This document shows, in pieces, positions 1-7,484 of a DNA stretch of 26,900 nucleotides. The stretch's first letter is position 1, and each line of letters begins with the position of its first letter. The stretch is taken from contig CAZHJA010000005.1 of NCBI GenBank assembly GCA_964532865.1, positions 1 through 26,900 on the forward strand, in the 5' to 3' direction. The stretch comes from CAZHJA01 sp964532865. Lineage in GTDB: Bacteria; Patescibacteriota; Microgenomatia; UBA1406; GWC2-37-13. Made by a program: the position numbers and the translations under genes. The notes beneath the pieces were generated by a model. The model was not told where the DNA came from and searched no databases. It saw nothing but the letters and a program-made list of their open reading frames with translations.

Positions 1-1
1 T

Positions 2-436
2 TTAGAAAAGGAAAAGCATTTTAAATCTTTGTTTATTAAAATAGGTTTAATAGCTGTTGTTGTTGTTGCAGTTATTGCATATAGTACGCTAAAAAAGCCA
101 GAAGTTAAAAAGCAAGAGAAAGAAGAAGTATTAGGTAAAAAAATTGAAAGACAAGATGAATCTTCAAAAGAACAAAAAGAAGACATTATTGATACTCTTG
201 AAAAACAAGGGGATATTCTGGGAGAAAATACTGCAACAAAAACAGAAGGAACAATAGAGCGAGTCGTAGAACAAACTAAAGAAGTTGTTACGGAAACTGT
301 CTCAAACACAAAAGAGACAATAACTGAATTTATTATTGAAAATACAGTAGTAAAATTAATTGAGCAGATTAAAGAGCTTCCTGAAGAGCAAAGAAAGGAA
401 ATAATGAAGGAGATATGTGAAGAATACTGTAAATAA
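2..436 (+). CDS. Membrane-anchored K/E-rich protein, 5'-truncated by the window edge
   Basis: The frame is open to the left edge, so the real start lies upstream. A TTG at 29 is the first possible start inside the window, but the reading frame before it is coherent (LEKEKHFKS), so I treat the gene as partial. A single hydrophobic segment (about 15 residues, GLIAVVVVAVIAY) follows a basic stretch, which predicts one membrane helix with the charged remainder on one side. The rest is low-complexity Lys/Glu/Thr sequence likely to form helix or coiled coil, ending in two cysteines (CEEYCK). No family is recognised. The next gene begins about 60 nt downstream on the same strand. Function unknown. 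Confidence 0.6.
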   Translation, partial: LEKEKHFKSLFIKIGLIAVVVVAVIAYSTLKKPEVKKQEKEEVLGKKIERQDESSKEQKEDIIDTLEKQGDILGENTATKTEGTIERVVEQTKEVVTETVSNTKETITEFIIENTVVKLIEQIKELPEEQRKEIMKEICEEYCK

Positions 437-496
437 AAGCTAAAATCAAATCATTTGAATTTTGTAAACCCTTTTGATATTCTCAATATACATTTT

Positions 497-1144
497 ATGG
501 AAATAAAATATTTAGGACATTCTTCCTTTCTAATTAAATCTAAAACAGGCAGATTAATAACAGATCCATTTGATCCAGAAATGTTAAGCTTAAAATTTCC
601 TAAGATAGAAGCTGACATTGTTACGATTTCTCATAATCATAAAGACCATAATAAAAGTAGCCTTGTAGAAGGGGACCCTTTAATAATAAATATGCCAGGA
701 GAATATGAGAAAAACGGAATACGTGTTTTTGGATTTAAAACCTTTCATGATAAAGAACAAGGAGCTCAAAGAGGGGAGAATATTGTGTATAAGATTGAGG
801 CAGATGACATTTCACTTTTACATTGTGGTGATTTAGGACATATTCTAAGTGATTCTCTATTGGACGAAATAGGGGAAATAGATATTTTATTTATTCCAGT
901 AGGAGGAGCATATACTATAGATGCATCAGAAGCAGAGAAAATAATAAAAAAAATAGAACCTTCAATTGTAATTCCTATGCATTATAAATCACCCAAGATA
1001 AACCAACAGAACTTTAATAAATTAGCAGAAATAGATGAGTTTAATAAAGTAATGGGAGTAGAAAATCCTATATCTCAACAGAAATTTACTGTTAAAAAAG
1101 AAGATTTAGGAGAAGAAGTAAAAGTATTTGTAATGGAGCCTTAA
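497..1144 (+). CDS. Metallo-beta-lactamase-fold hydrolase (UlaG-like / Lactamase_B_3 type)
   Basis: The N-terminus MEIKYLGHSSFLIK is the usual first strand of this family, so I choose ATG 497 over the TTG at 455, which would add 14 atypical residues. The metal-binding signature HNHKDH (HxHxDH) is at residues 46-51. Further ligands are likely in the HCGDLGH segment and in PMHYKSP near the C-terminus. At about 215 residues it matches small stand-alone MBL proteins that lack the extra domains of RNases or glyoxalases. Fold and metal binding are well supported. The substrate is unknown: members of this group include lactonases, phosphodiesterases and uncharacterised hydrolases. The gene is followed by dnaB after 54 nt. 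Confidence 0.85.
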   Translation: MEIKYLGHSSFLIKSKTGRLITDPFDPEMLSLKFPKIEADIVTISHNHKDHNKSSLVEGDPLIINMPGEYEKNGIRVFGFKTFHDKEQGAQRGENIVYKIEADDISLLHCGDLGHILSDSLLDEIGEIDILFIPVGGAYTIDASEAEKIIKKIEPSIVIPMHYKSPKINQQNFNKLAEIDEFNKVMGVENPISQQKFTVKKEDLGEEVKVFVMEP

Positions 1145-1187
1145 ACAATTATTTAAAGCTGCTTTGTTATGTATATTTAAAAGTTAT

Positions 1188-1193
1188 TATAAT
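1188..1193 (+). promoter_or_regulatory. Putative -10 box of dnaB
   Basis: TATAAT ends 5 nt before the dnaB ATG (1199), and no Shine-Dalgarno sequence lies between. This predicts a leaderless mRNA. Confidence 0.5.
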
Positions 1194-1198
1194 TAGCT

Positions 1199-2533
1199 AT
1201 GTCAACAGCATCTGACGCTTTAAAATTGCCTCCTCATGATGTACAAGCTGAAAAATCAGTATTAGGAGCTATACTTATTGATTCATCTGTATTAAATTTA
1301 GTAGCTGAATTTTTAAAAGCTGACCACTTTTATTTAACAGAGCATAAAATGGTATATTCTGCAATGCTTGATCTTTTTGAAAAGCAAGAACCTATTGATC
1401 TTATTACAATTCAAAATCAGTTAAAACATCAAGGAAACTTAAAAAAAGCAGGAGGCAAAAGCTATATATCAGAACTTATTGACACAGTTCCTACGTCAGC
1501 ATATGTTGAACATTATGCAAAAATTGTAAAAGAAAGCTTTGCAAAAAGAAAACTAATTGAACTGTCTTCACGAATGGTAGAAAAATCATTTGATGAAAAA
1601 ACAGACGTTAAGAAATTATTGGATGAAGCAGAAGTACAGATATTTGCACTTTCTCAAGAACATCTTCAGCGTGACTTTATTGAGCTTAAAGAAATATTAG
1701 CTGAAAGCTTTGAACGATTGGAAGACTTTATGAAAAGAGGAGCGCAATTTAGAGGAGTAGCAACTAGGTATCTTGATCTTGATAAGAAATTATCAGGCAT
1801 GCAGGATTCAAATCTTCTAGTACTTGCCGCAAGACCTGGAGTAGGAAAAACAACACTTGCCTTAAACATTGCTCTTAATATTGCAGTAAAAGACAAGCTT
1901 CCTGTAGGTTTTTTTTCACTTGAAATGAGTAAAGAAGAGCTTGTGGATAGATTATTAGTAGGACAGGCTGATATTGATGCATGGCGCTTAAAAACTGGAA
2001 AACTTTCAGATGAGGATTATAAAGCACTTACGGATGCAATGGGAGATCTTTCTGAAGCCCCAATATATATAGACGATACTCCTGGGGCCTCAATATTGGA
2101 AATTAGAACAAAAGCAAGAAAGCTGAAAATTGAAAAAAATCTAAAGCTTTTAATCGTAGACTATATACAGCTTGCAGTAGGAGGAAGATATTTTGAATCA
2201 CGTGTTCAAGAAGTATCTGCAATATCACAAGGATTAAAGAATTTGGCAAGAGAATTAAGGATTCCTATACTTGCAGTTTCACAGCTGTCAAGAGCAGTAG
2301 AACAAAGAGGCTCAAAAAGACCACAGCTTGCAGATTTAAGAGAATCAGGGGCAATAGAGCAAGATGCAGATGTGGTTATGTTTTTATACCGAGAAGATGA
2401 AAGTGAAGATCTTATTGACCAAAATAAAAGAGTGATAAAGCTTAATATTGCAAAACACAGAAATGGCCCAACAGGAGAGATAGAGTTAATGTTTAGAGGA
2501 GATAGGGTAATGTTCTTTACTGTAGAGAAATAA
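1199..2533 (+). CDS. dnaB: Replicative DNA helicase DnaB
   Basis: Hexameric 5'-3' helicase that unwinds the replication fork and contacts primase through its N-terminal domain. The N-terminal domain (about residues 8-110) opens with the typical PPHDVQAEKSVLGAILID motif. The RecA-like domain carries Walker A (ARPGVGKTT, about residues 211-219), the FFSLEMSKEEL segment, Walker B (LLIVDYIQL) and the SQLSRAVEQR and LADLRESGAIEQDAD motifs. The length of 444 residues is normal, and no intein or truncation is seen. It has its own -10 box just upstream, and its stop codon directly abuts the stop codon of the convergent PAP2 gene. Confidence 0.98.
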   Translation: MSTASDALKLPPHDVQAEKSVLGAILIDSSVLNLVAEFLKADHFYLTEHKMVYSAMLDLFEKQEPIDLITIQNQLKHQGNLKKAGGKSYISELIDTVPTSAYVEHYAKIVKESFAKRKLIELSSRMVEKSFDEKTDVKKLLDEAEVQIFALSQEHLQRDFIELKEILAESFERLEDFMKRGAQFRGVATRYLDLDKKLSGMQDSNLLVLAARPGVGKTTLALNIALNIAVKDKLPVGFFSLEMSKEELVDRLLVGQADIDAWRLKTGKLSDEDYKALTDAMGDLSEAPIYIDDTPGASILEIRTKARKLKIEKNLKLLIVDYIQLAVGGRYFESRVQEVSAISQGLKNLARELRIPILAVSQLSRAVEQRGSKRPQLADLRESGAIEQDADVVMFLYREDESEDLIDQNKRVIKLNIAKHRNGPTGEIELMFRGDRVMFFTVEK

Positions 2534-3055
2534 TTACTTTTTTAAACCTTTTTTTAAGAGTGATAATATAATTTTAGCTATAATCAAACCAATAATTGCT
2601 CCTATAACAACATCAGATATAAAATGACAGTATAGATAAATTCTAGAAAAAGCAATGAGCGTGGCAACAGAATAGTAAAAATACCTTCTTTTTTTATCAA
2701 AAGATGAAAAAACATAAGCTAAAGCAAATGCACAAGCTGAATGACCTGATGGAAATGAAAAATTTAAAGGACAGGAGCTTGAATCTACAATAGGTCTAGT
2801 TCTTTGAAATATATTTTTTAACAAGATGTCATTTATAAAGACAGTAGTTAGAAATACCAAGAAAAATAAGAATATAAATTTATAATTCATTTTTTTATTA
2901 AAAATAACAGTTATTAAAAGGAGCAGTAGCCAAATGACTATAGAATCTCCTTTTAATGACAAAAAAGAAAAGAGGGTATTAAATACTGTTGTATGGGGAA
3001 TTATATGATTTATGAAGTCTGTGATTTGAGAATCAACAGATAATAAAAGGCTCAT
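2534..3055 (-). CDS. PAP2-family membrane phosphatase
   Basis: All three signature motifs of the PAP2 acid-phosphatase superfamily are present: KX6RP (K80, R87, P88), PSGH (residues 102-105) and SRX5HX3D (S137, R138, H144, D148). Around five hydrophobic segments make it an integral membrane protein with the active site at the outer face. In bacteria, enzymes of this type dephosphorylate undecaprenyl pyrophosphate, phosphatidylglycerol phosphate or similar lipid phosphates. Recycling of undecaprenyl carrier is plausible given the glycosyltransferases nearby, but the substrate is inferred. The start codon follows the stop of the upstream methyltransferase gene by one nucleotide, so the two are probably translationally coupled. 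Confidence 0.92.
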   Translation of the reverse strand: MSLLLSVDSQITDFINHIIPHTTVFNTLFSFLSLKGDSIVIWLLLLLITVIFNKKMNYKFIFLFFLVFLTTVFINDILLKNIFQRTRPIVDSSSCPLNFSFPSGHSACAFALAYVFSSFDKKRRYFYYSVATLIAFSRIYLYCHFISDVVIGAIIGLIIAKIILSLLKKGLKK

Positions 3056-3056
3056 A

Positions 3057-3605
3057 TTATAAATTGTAACTGAAAATATTGTTTTTTCCCTTTGTTTTCT
3101 TTTGAATTTTGTTAAGGCTTTTAATTGGATAATAATATGAAACGATATATTTATTCTTTTTTTTAATATTTTTGATTTTTTTTAATGCTTTTTGTAAAAA
3201 CCATGGAGAGATATATAAATAAAAGGTTAAATATCTAGCGTTGAGCTTAAGATCTAAATTTTTTTTAAATATGTCCTTAAACACGATTTTAATATTATTT
3301 TTATTTGGATTAAATAGTCTTTTTATGTAAAGGATTAAAATTAATATAGGATTAATCTCAATTGCAATAAACTGAGTATTTAGTTTTTCTTTGTATGCTT
3401 TTTTTGCAGATGCAAAAATGACAATTCCATCTCCAGCTCCAAAATCAATAATTATTTGATCATTTTTAATATTTAAGGCTTTAAGAATAAGCCCCATGTC
3501 TTTTATATTTGAAGGATAATATGGTATAGGAGAAAACTGGGGAAATGAAAAAATTACAGTAATTACAATAAATATTGCAATTAATATGAAAATGACTGTG
3601 AGCAT
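3057..3605 (-). CDS. Membrane-anchored class I SAM-dependent methyltransferase
   Basis: An N-terminal hydrophobic helix (residues 2-20) is followed by a Rossmann methyltransferase core. SAM motif I is IDFGAGDG at residues 53-60, and the acidic residue that binds the ribose is E83 in AIEINP. The combination of one N-terminal membrane helix, a FSPIPYYPS linker and this compact core resembles the FAM173/ATP-synthase c-subunit lysine methyltransferase group and its bacterial homologues, so a protein lysine target at the membrane is possible but unproven. The C-terminus is very rich in lysine. It is the first gene of a two-gene unit with the PAP2 phosphatase and is divergent from the HAD gene at 3661. 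Confidence 0.8.
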   Translation of the reverse strand: MLTVIFILIAIFIVITVIFSFPQFSPIPYYPSNIKDMGLILKALNIKNDQIIIDFGAGDGIVIFASAKKAYKEKLNTQFIAIEINPILILILYIKRLFNPNKNNIKIVFKDIFKKNLDLKLNARYLTFYLYISPWFLQKALKKIKNIKKKNKYIVSYYYPIKSLNKIQKKTKGKNNIFSYNL

Positions 3606-3615
3606 AGATATTTTG

Positions 3616-3621
3616 ATTATA
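3616..3621 (-). promoter_or_regulatory. Putative -10 box of the methyltransferase-PAP2 unit
   Basis: On the minus strand this reads TATAAT, 10 nt before the ATG at 3605. It faces away from the +-strand -10 box at 3645-3650, so the two divergent units share a compact promoter region. Confidence 0.45.
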
Positions 3622-3644
3622 TAATTTATATATGCTTTTTTATG

Positions 3645-3650
3645 TATAAT
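3645..3650 (+). promoter_or_regulatory. Putative -10 box of the HAD gene
   Basis: TATAAT lies 10 nt before ATG 3661 and overlaps an in-frame ATG at 3649. An RNA started from this box would begin near 3657-3661, which argues for 3661 as the real start codon. Confidence 0.45.
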
Positions 3651-3660
3651 GACATGGAAT

Positions 3661-4290
3661 ATGAACTATATTAAGACACTAATATTTGATTTTGATGGAA
3701 CTATAGCAGATACTCTTCCGCATATAATTGCTATTGCCAATAGTTTTGTTAAGGAATATGGAATAAAAAAGATTACAAAAAAAGATCTAGAGCTCTTAAA
3801 AGGAAAGACGCCATGGCAGATAATGAAAGAGTTTAAGATACCTCCTTATAAAGTCCCATTTATTGTTCTTAAAGTACAGTCTCTTTTGCATAAAGAAATG
3901 AATAAAGTAAAAATATTTCCAGGCATAAAATCAACATTAAAAGCTTTAAAAAAGAAAAATATGTCCATAGGTATTCTTTCTTCAAACTCAAAAAAGAATG
4001 TAATGGCTTTTTTAAAAAAGAACAATATGAATATGTTTGATTTTATACACTCTGAAAATAATTTATTTGGTAAAAGCAAAGCATTAAGAAATATTATGAG
4101 AAGATATAAAATAGAAAGAGAAGATGTAATATATGTTGGAGATGAAGTAAGAGATATTAAAGCATGCAAAAAAGCAAAAATTCCAATAATTTCTGTATCC
4201 TGGGGTTTTAATAAATATAGTCTACTGAAGAAATATAAGCCTGATTATATTATTAGAAAGCCAAAGGAGCTACTTAGAATAGTTGAATAA
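3661..4290 (+). CDS. HAD-superfamily phosphatase (phosphoglycolate phosphatase-like)
   Basis: Haloacid-dehalogenase hydrolase with motif I DFDGT (nucleophile D10, acid/base D12), a helical cap of the PGP/beta-phosphoglucomutase type (about residues 17-80), motif II in ILSSNS, a lysine motif III around GKSKA, and motif IV GDEVRD. The length of about 209 residues fits subfamily IA. The substrate is a small phosphorylated metabolite: phosphoglycolate, pyrophosphate and sugar phosphates are all precedented. I start at 3661 (MNYIKTLIFDFDGT) because the -10 box overlaps the alternative ATG at 3649. The gene is followed at once by a tRNA on the opposite strand. Confidence 0.87.
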   Translation: MNYIKTLIFDFDGTIADTLPHIIAIANSFVKEYGIKKITKKDLELLKGKTPWQIMKEFKIPPYKVPFIVLKVQSLLHKEMNKVKIFPGIKSTLKALKKKNMSIGILSSNSKKNVMAFLKKNNMNMFDFIHSENNLFGKSKALRNIMRRYKIEREDVIYVGDEVRDIKACKKAKIPIISVSWGFNKYSLLKKYKPDYIIRKPKELLRIVE

Positions 4291-4291
4291 G

Positions 4292-4375
4292 TGCCGGAGG
4301 AGGGAATCGAACCCTCATGAAGTTGCCTTCACAGGTTTTTGAAACCTGCGCGTCTGCCAATTCCGCCACCCCGGC
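4292..4375 (-). tRNA. tRNA-Leu (anticodon CAA)
   Basis: Read on the minus strand it begins GCCGGGG and ends CTCCGGC plus discriminator A, giving a seven-pair acceptor stem with one G-U. The anticodon stem CAGGT/ACCTG encloses the loop TTCAAAA, with anticodon CAA (codon UUG). A long variable arm (TGAAGGCAACTTCA) is typical of leucine tRNAs. The T arm is GAGGG-TTCGATT-CCCTC. The 3' CCA is not encoded (the genomic sequence after the discriminator is CTT), so a CCA-adding enzyme is needed. The gene sits 1 nt from the stop of the convergent HAD gene. Confidence 0.97.
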
Positions 4376-4386
4376 TTTATATTAAT

Positions 4387-4392
4387 ATTATA
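4387..4392 (-). promoter_or_regulatory. Putative -10 box of tRNA-Leu
   Basis: On the minus strand this reads TATAAT, 11 nt upstream of the mature tRNA 5' end. Confidence 0.4.
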
Positions 4393-4424
4393 TATCATCA
4401 ATAATTATAAAGAAAATGCAATAA

Positions 4425-4443
4425 AATACTATCTTATAGTATT
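4425..4443. repeat. Perfect 8-bp inverted repeat in the tRNA-CBS intergenic region
   Basis: AATACTAT-CTT-ATAGTATT forms an 8-bp stem with a 3-nt loop. It lies between the divergent tRNA-Leu and CBS-protein promoters. There is no T-run directly after it on either strand, so it is more like an operator or a chance palindrome than a terminator. Confidence 0.4.
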
Positions 4444-4542
4444 ATTATAGGTTGAACTATCTGAAGTTTGTAGTATAATAGCCATAATTCTTCTGTTTTT
4501 ATCTTAACTTTCATTTTCTTATTCCATCTCTTTTTTTTCCAG

Positions 4543-4548
4543 TATAAT
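4543..4548 (+). promoter_or_regulatory. Putative -10 box of the CBS-domain gene
   Basis: TATAAT lies 6 nt before ATG 4555. A pyrimidine-rich stretch, but no Shine-Dalgarno sequence, precedes it. Confidence 0.5.
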
Positions 4549-4554
4549 TCATAT

Positions 4555-5607
4555 ATGGCTTTATTAAGACAAATAATAAAAACTGAAGATATAATTAAGG
4601 TTTATCATGGAGAGAACTTATCATCTGCCTTTTCTAAATTATCCACTTCACATGATGCTGCTTTTGTATTTTCTTCAGATGAGAAATATTTGGGCGTAAT
4701 TAATCCATATTATTGTTTAATAAAATCTTCATATCCAGGGAACGCAAAAGTAGAAAACTGTTTGTTTCATGCTCCAAGAATAAAAATAAACTTTCCTATT
4801 TCTAAAGTAGCACAGCTATTTATTGAATCAAAAATCCATTATCTTCCAGTATTTGATGAAAAGCAGGAATTTACTGGAATAATATCAGCAAGACGCCTTA
4901 TTTCAAAATTTCAAGATTCTCCGTTATTTAATATCACAATAAAAGATATTATGAAGACCAAGAAAAAGCCAATAATTTGTATTTTTGAAGATGATTTAGT
5001 AACAAGAGCAATAAGCTTATTTAAAGATGAAAAGATTTCCAAGCTTGTTGTTATAGGAAAGGATGGGCGATTAAGAGGAATATTAAGCTATTATGACTTA
5101 ATAAATTATTTAGCAACACCTAAAGAATCAACAACAAGAAGTTTTTATCATATGAAAGTACGAAATTTTTCAAAATCTTTTGTTTTAACACTTACATTAA
5201 AAGATAAACTGACAGATGCACTTAGATTAATAATTGAAAAAGAAATAGGAAGCGTAGTAATAATTGATTTAAACAGAAATCCAATAGGAATAATTACCAC
5301 AAAAGATATTTTAACCTTGTTTACCAAAAAAAAAGAAGATGACATTATTCAAGTAACAAGCAAAAACTTATCTCAACAAAGCCGTGCCATTTTAGGAGGT
5401 TTTTTTGATAAAATAATGCTTTTTATTAAAAGAACGCCAAATGTAAAACAAGCAAAGCTACTGGTAAAAGAAGAAAAAAGTGGAGGATTATTTAAAGTTG
5501 TATTGTCATTAATCCCAAATAAAGGTAAGCCTAAAGTAATTAAAGAAGAAGGGAGAAATTTACTTGAAGTTTTAAGAAGAATTCGCAAAAAGAAAACCAG
5601 AGATTAA
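4555..5607 (+). CDS. Four-CBS-domain protein with a possible HPF/RaiA-like C-terminal domain
   Basis: Soluble protein with two CBS pairs: about residues 8-60 and 65-125 (ISKVAQLFIESKIHYLPVFD... GIISARRLIS), then 130-190 (IKDIMKTKKKPIICIFEDD... GILSYYDLINYL) and 200-260 (TDALRLIIEKEIGSVVIID... GIITTKDIL). Paired CBS domains usually bind adenine nucleotides or SAM and act as energy sensors. The last 85 residues (about 265-350) hold GGFFDKIMLFIKR, a GGLFKVVLSLIP strand pair and a basic tail KKKTRD. The pattern recalls the beta-alpha fold of the S30AE/HPF ribosome-hibernation family, but I cannot verify this. The protein may thus couple adenylate sensing to ribosomes. It ends in a convergent overlap with the next gene at a TTAA. 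Confidence 0.75.
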   Translation: MALLRQIIKTEDIIKVYHGENLSSAFSKLSTSHDAAFVFSSDEKYLGVINPYYCLIKSSYPGNAKVENCLFHAPRIKINFPISKVAQLFIESKIHYLPVFDEKQEFTGIISARRLISKFQDSPLFNITIKDIMKTKKKPIICIFEDDLVTRAISLFKDEKISKLVVIGKDGRLRGILSYYDLINYLATPKESTTRSFYHMKVRNFSKSFVLTLTLKDKLTDALRLIIEKEIGSVVIIDLNRNPIGIITTKDILTLFTKKKEDDIIQVTSKNLSQQSRAILGGFFDKIMLFIKRTPNVKQAKLLVKEEKSGGLFKVVLSLIPNKGKPKVIKEEGRNLLEVLRRIRKKKTRD

Positions 5608-6182
5608 AATAATGATTTAATATATTCAACAGTTTTCTTAAGAGAAGCAAACTTGTGCTTATAATCAATACCCTTATCAAATATATTGTTTATCCATAAT
5701 ATTTTAGTTTTTAATGGCCTTTTGCTTAAATATTTGACAATACCCCAATTATCTTCAACAAAAATATCTAATCCAAGCTTTTTAATCATTTCTTCTTTAA
5801 AAATATGAGGCTGTTTATTTTCAATATTAAATATACTTTTCTTTACAAATGTTTTTGCCTTAATAACTTCAAGCCATTTAACAAAGTCCTTTTCCAAGAA
5901 TTTGTATCTTCCGGTAATAATATATGTTTCAATTTTATTATCATTTGAAAGCTGCTTTATTAGTCCTAAGCCTTTTGCAGGAGTAAAGCTAGTTTTATGA
6001 AGAATTCTCCACATAATTTTTTCAAGCCTAGAGTGAGGGAAATAAAAAGATTTATTACTATTTTTTTTCTTTTTAAAGAAAAAAGGCTTAAGAAAGCTTG
6101 CAATAGGCCTGAAAATGCGTATGGGGTTATATAGAATAACTCCATCAAGATCAAAACCTACCTTAAGAGTTTTTTTAGACAT
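5604..6182 (-). CDS. HAD-like hydrolase (5'(3')-deoxyribonucleotidase-like)
   Basis: Motif I is FDLDGV with the two catalytic aspartates D11 and D13. Motif II is the threonine in YIITGRY, and motif IV is the acidic FVEDNW segment. The YIITGR and VEDN motifs plus an all-helical insert with a Lys/Phe-rich region resemble the NT5C/YorS-type branch of HAD enzymes, which dephosphorylate nucleotides. The substrate is inferred only from that resemblance. The gene is divergent from the epimerase at 6227 and shares a 44-nt promoter region with it. Its stop codon overlaps the stop of the CBS gene. Confidence 0.78.
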   Translation of the reverse strand: MSKKTLKVGFDLDGVILYNPIRIFRPIASFLKPFFFKKKKNSNKSFYFPHSRLEKIMWRILHKTSFTPAKGLGLIKQLSNDNKIETYIITGRYKFLEKDFVKWLEVIKAKTFVKKSIFNIENKQPHIFKEEMIKKLGLDIFVEDNWGIVKYLSKRPLKTKILWINNIFDKGIDYKHKFASLKKTVEYIKSLF

Positions 6183-6189
6183 AAGCTAT

Positions 6190-6195
6190 ATTTTA
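6190..6195 (-). promoter_or_regulatory. Putative -10 box of the HAD-like gene
   Basis: On the minus strand this reads TAAAAT, 7 nt before the start codon at 6182. Confidence 0.4.
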
Positions 6196-6211
6196 ACAAA
6201 TCTTTTTCTGA

Positions 6212-6217
6212 TATAAT
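6212..6217 (+). promoter_or_regulatory. Putative -10 box of the epimerase gene
   Basis: TATAAT lies 9 nt before ATG 6227. Confidence 0.45.
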
Positions 6218-6226
6218 TTGTAAAAT

Positions 6227-7273
6227 ATGAAAGTATTAATAACTGGAGCAGCTGGCTTTTTAGGACTGCATCTTTCCAAATACTTTTCCAAAAAAAAATA
6301 TAATCTAATTCTTCTTGATAAGCTTAAGTTTAATAAACATGAATATCCAAAAAAAAACTGTACTTTTAATAATATAGATATATGCAATAAAAAAGCCCTT
6401 GAAAAAATAATTACAAATGACATTGATATTATTATTCATGCTGCAGCAGCTCTACCTTTATGCAAAACAACTGAAATCTATAATGTAAATGTAGGTGGAA
6501 CAAAAAACATTCTTGATCTTGCCAGAAAAAACAAAATAAAAAGAGTAATATTTATTTCCTCAACAGCAGTTTATGGAATACCCATTAAACATCCAATATA
6601 TGAGGATGACAAATTAATAGGAGTTGGAGCATATGGAGAGTCAAAAATTCAAGCAGAAAAAGCTTGTTTTAATGCAATAAAAAAAGGACTAAATGTTACT
6701 ATTATCCGTCCAAAAACATTTGTAGGAACACATAGATTAGGAGTATTTGAGATATTATTTGATTGGATACATGATGGGAAGAAAATCCCAGTGATAGGTA
6801 GTGGAAAAAATAAATATCAGCTTCTCGATGTTGGTGATTTAGTTGAGACAATTTATCTTTTTACTGAAAAAGAGAGTAATAAATACAATGGTGCATTTAA
6901 TATTGCTGCCCAAGAGTTTGAAACAGTAGAGAAGGATTTAAATGAATTATTTAAATATGCAGCATCTGGTTCAAAGATATTTAAAACTCCAGCTTACCTT
7001 ATAAAGACAATGTTACGGATATTTGAAAAGTTAAAACTTTCACCCTTATACCAATGGGTATATGATACAGCAGATAAAGATTCATATGTATCTATAAAAA
7101 AACTAAAAAAAGTATTAAGTTGGAAGCCTAAATACTCAAATTCCCAAGCTTTAATTAAATCATATGAATGGTATTTAGAAAACTACAAAAAGGTAAAAAA
7201 AACAAATACTAGAACAACTCATACTGTAGGTTGGAAGCAGGGGATACTGGGATTAATAAAGAGAATTATGTAA
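6227..7273 (+). CDS. NAD-dependent epimerase/dehydratase (extended SDR)
   Basis: Rossmann N-terminus with GxxGxxG (G7, G10, G13 in ITGAAGFLG), IDICN for the adenine side, and the catalytic YxxxK (Y136, K140 in AYGESK) preceded by the serine-rich FISSTAVYG. The family converts nucleotide-sugars (UDP-glucose 4-epimerase, dTDP-glucose dehydratase and relatives) or reduces related sterol-like substrates. The substrate cannot be read from the sequence. The core ends near residue 320. The last ~25 residues (TTHTVGWKQG and onward) form a tail that is odd for the family and is duplicated in degraded form at 11709-11768. Several sugar-transfer genes nearby support a surface-glycan role. Confidence 0.88.
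   Translation: MKVLITGAAGFLGLHLSKYFSKKKYNLILLDKLKFNKHEYPKKNCTFNNIDICNKKALEKIITNDIDIIIHAAAALPLCKTTEIYNVNVGGTKNILDLARKNKIKRVIFISSTAVYGIPIKHPIYEDDKLIGVGAYGESKIQAEKACFNAIKKGLNVTIIRPKTFVGTHRLGVFEILFDWIHDGKKIPVIGSGKNKYQLLDVGDLVETIYLFTEKESNKYNGAFNIAAQEFETVEKDLNELFKYAASGSKIFKTPAYLIKTMLRIFEKLKLSPLYQWVYDTADKDSYVSIKKLKKVLSWKPKYSNSQALIKSYEWYLENYKKVKKTNTRTTHTVGWKQGILGLIKRIM
7214..7273 (+). repeat. Last 20 codons of the epimerase gene, partner of the remnant at 11709-11768
   Basis: These 60 nt match 11709-11768 at 48 of 60 positions by hand alignment without gaps. Most differences are transitions. Similarity fades just past the stop codon. Confidence 0.75.
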
Positions 7274-7348
7274 TATGGAATATAATTGTCAACTGAATTG
7301 AAACTAATGAGACTTTCATTTAATAAGCTCCAGATTTATATAGTATAG

Positions 7349-7371
7349 TTCGAGTCCACTCGGGGGGAGTT
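7349..7371 (+). other. tRNA 3'-end-like fragment
   Basis: The string GTTCGAGTC is a perfect tRNA T loop with its closing G-C pair. It is followed by CACTCGGGGGGAG, which resembles the 3' T-stem and acceptor strand of a tRNA-Asn-like gene with one extra G. The 5' side of the T stem (TATA) does not pair, and no other tRNA arms are found upstream. This is therefore not a functional tRNA. It may be a remnant of an integration at a tRNA 3' end, or chance. It is a GC-rich island in a 210-nt intergenic stretch. Confidence 0.3.
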
Positions 7372-7472
7372 AAGAATTGTTCTCTGTAATATTCCCAAAA
7401 TATACTCTATATTTCTGAACCACTTAGACTAAACTTTTAAAATTGTATTTGGCATATATAGGGCTGGTCTGG

Positions 7473-7478
7473 TAAAAT
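7473..7478 (+). promoter_or_regulatory. Putative -10 box of the glycosyltransferase-like gene
   Basis: TAAAAT lies 6 nt before ATG 7485. This spacing favours ATG 7485 over the TTG at 7479. Confidence 0.4.
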
Positions 7479-7484
7479 TTGACT

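Noticed and set aside
4639..4647. DnaA box (TTATCCACT)
   Set aside because: One mismatch from consensus and inside the coding region of the CBS protein, with no cluster around it.
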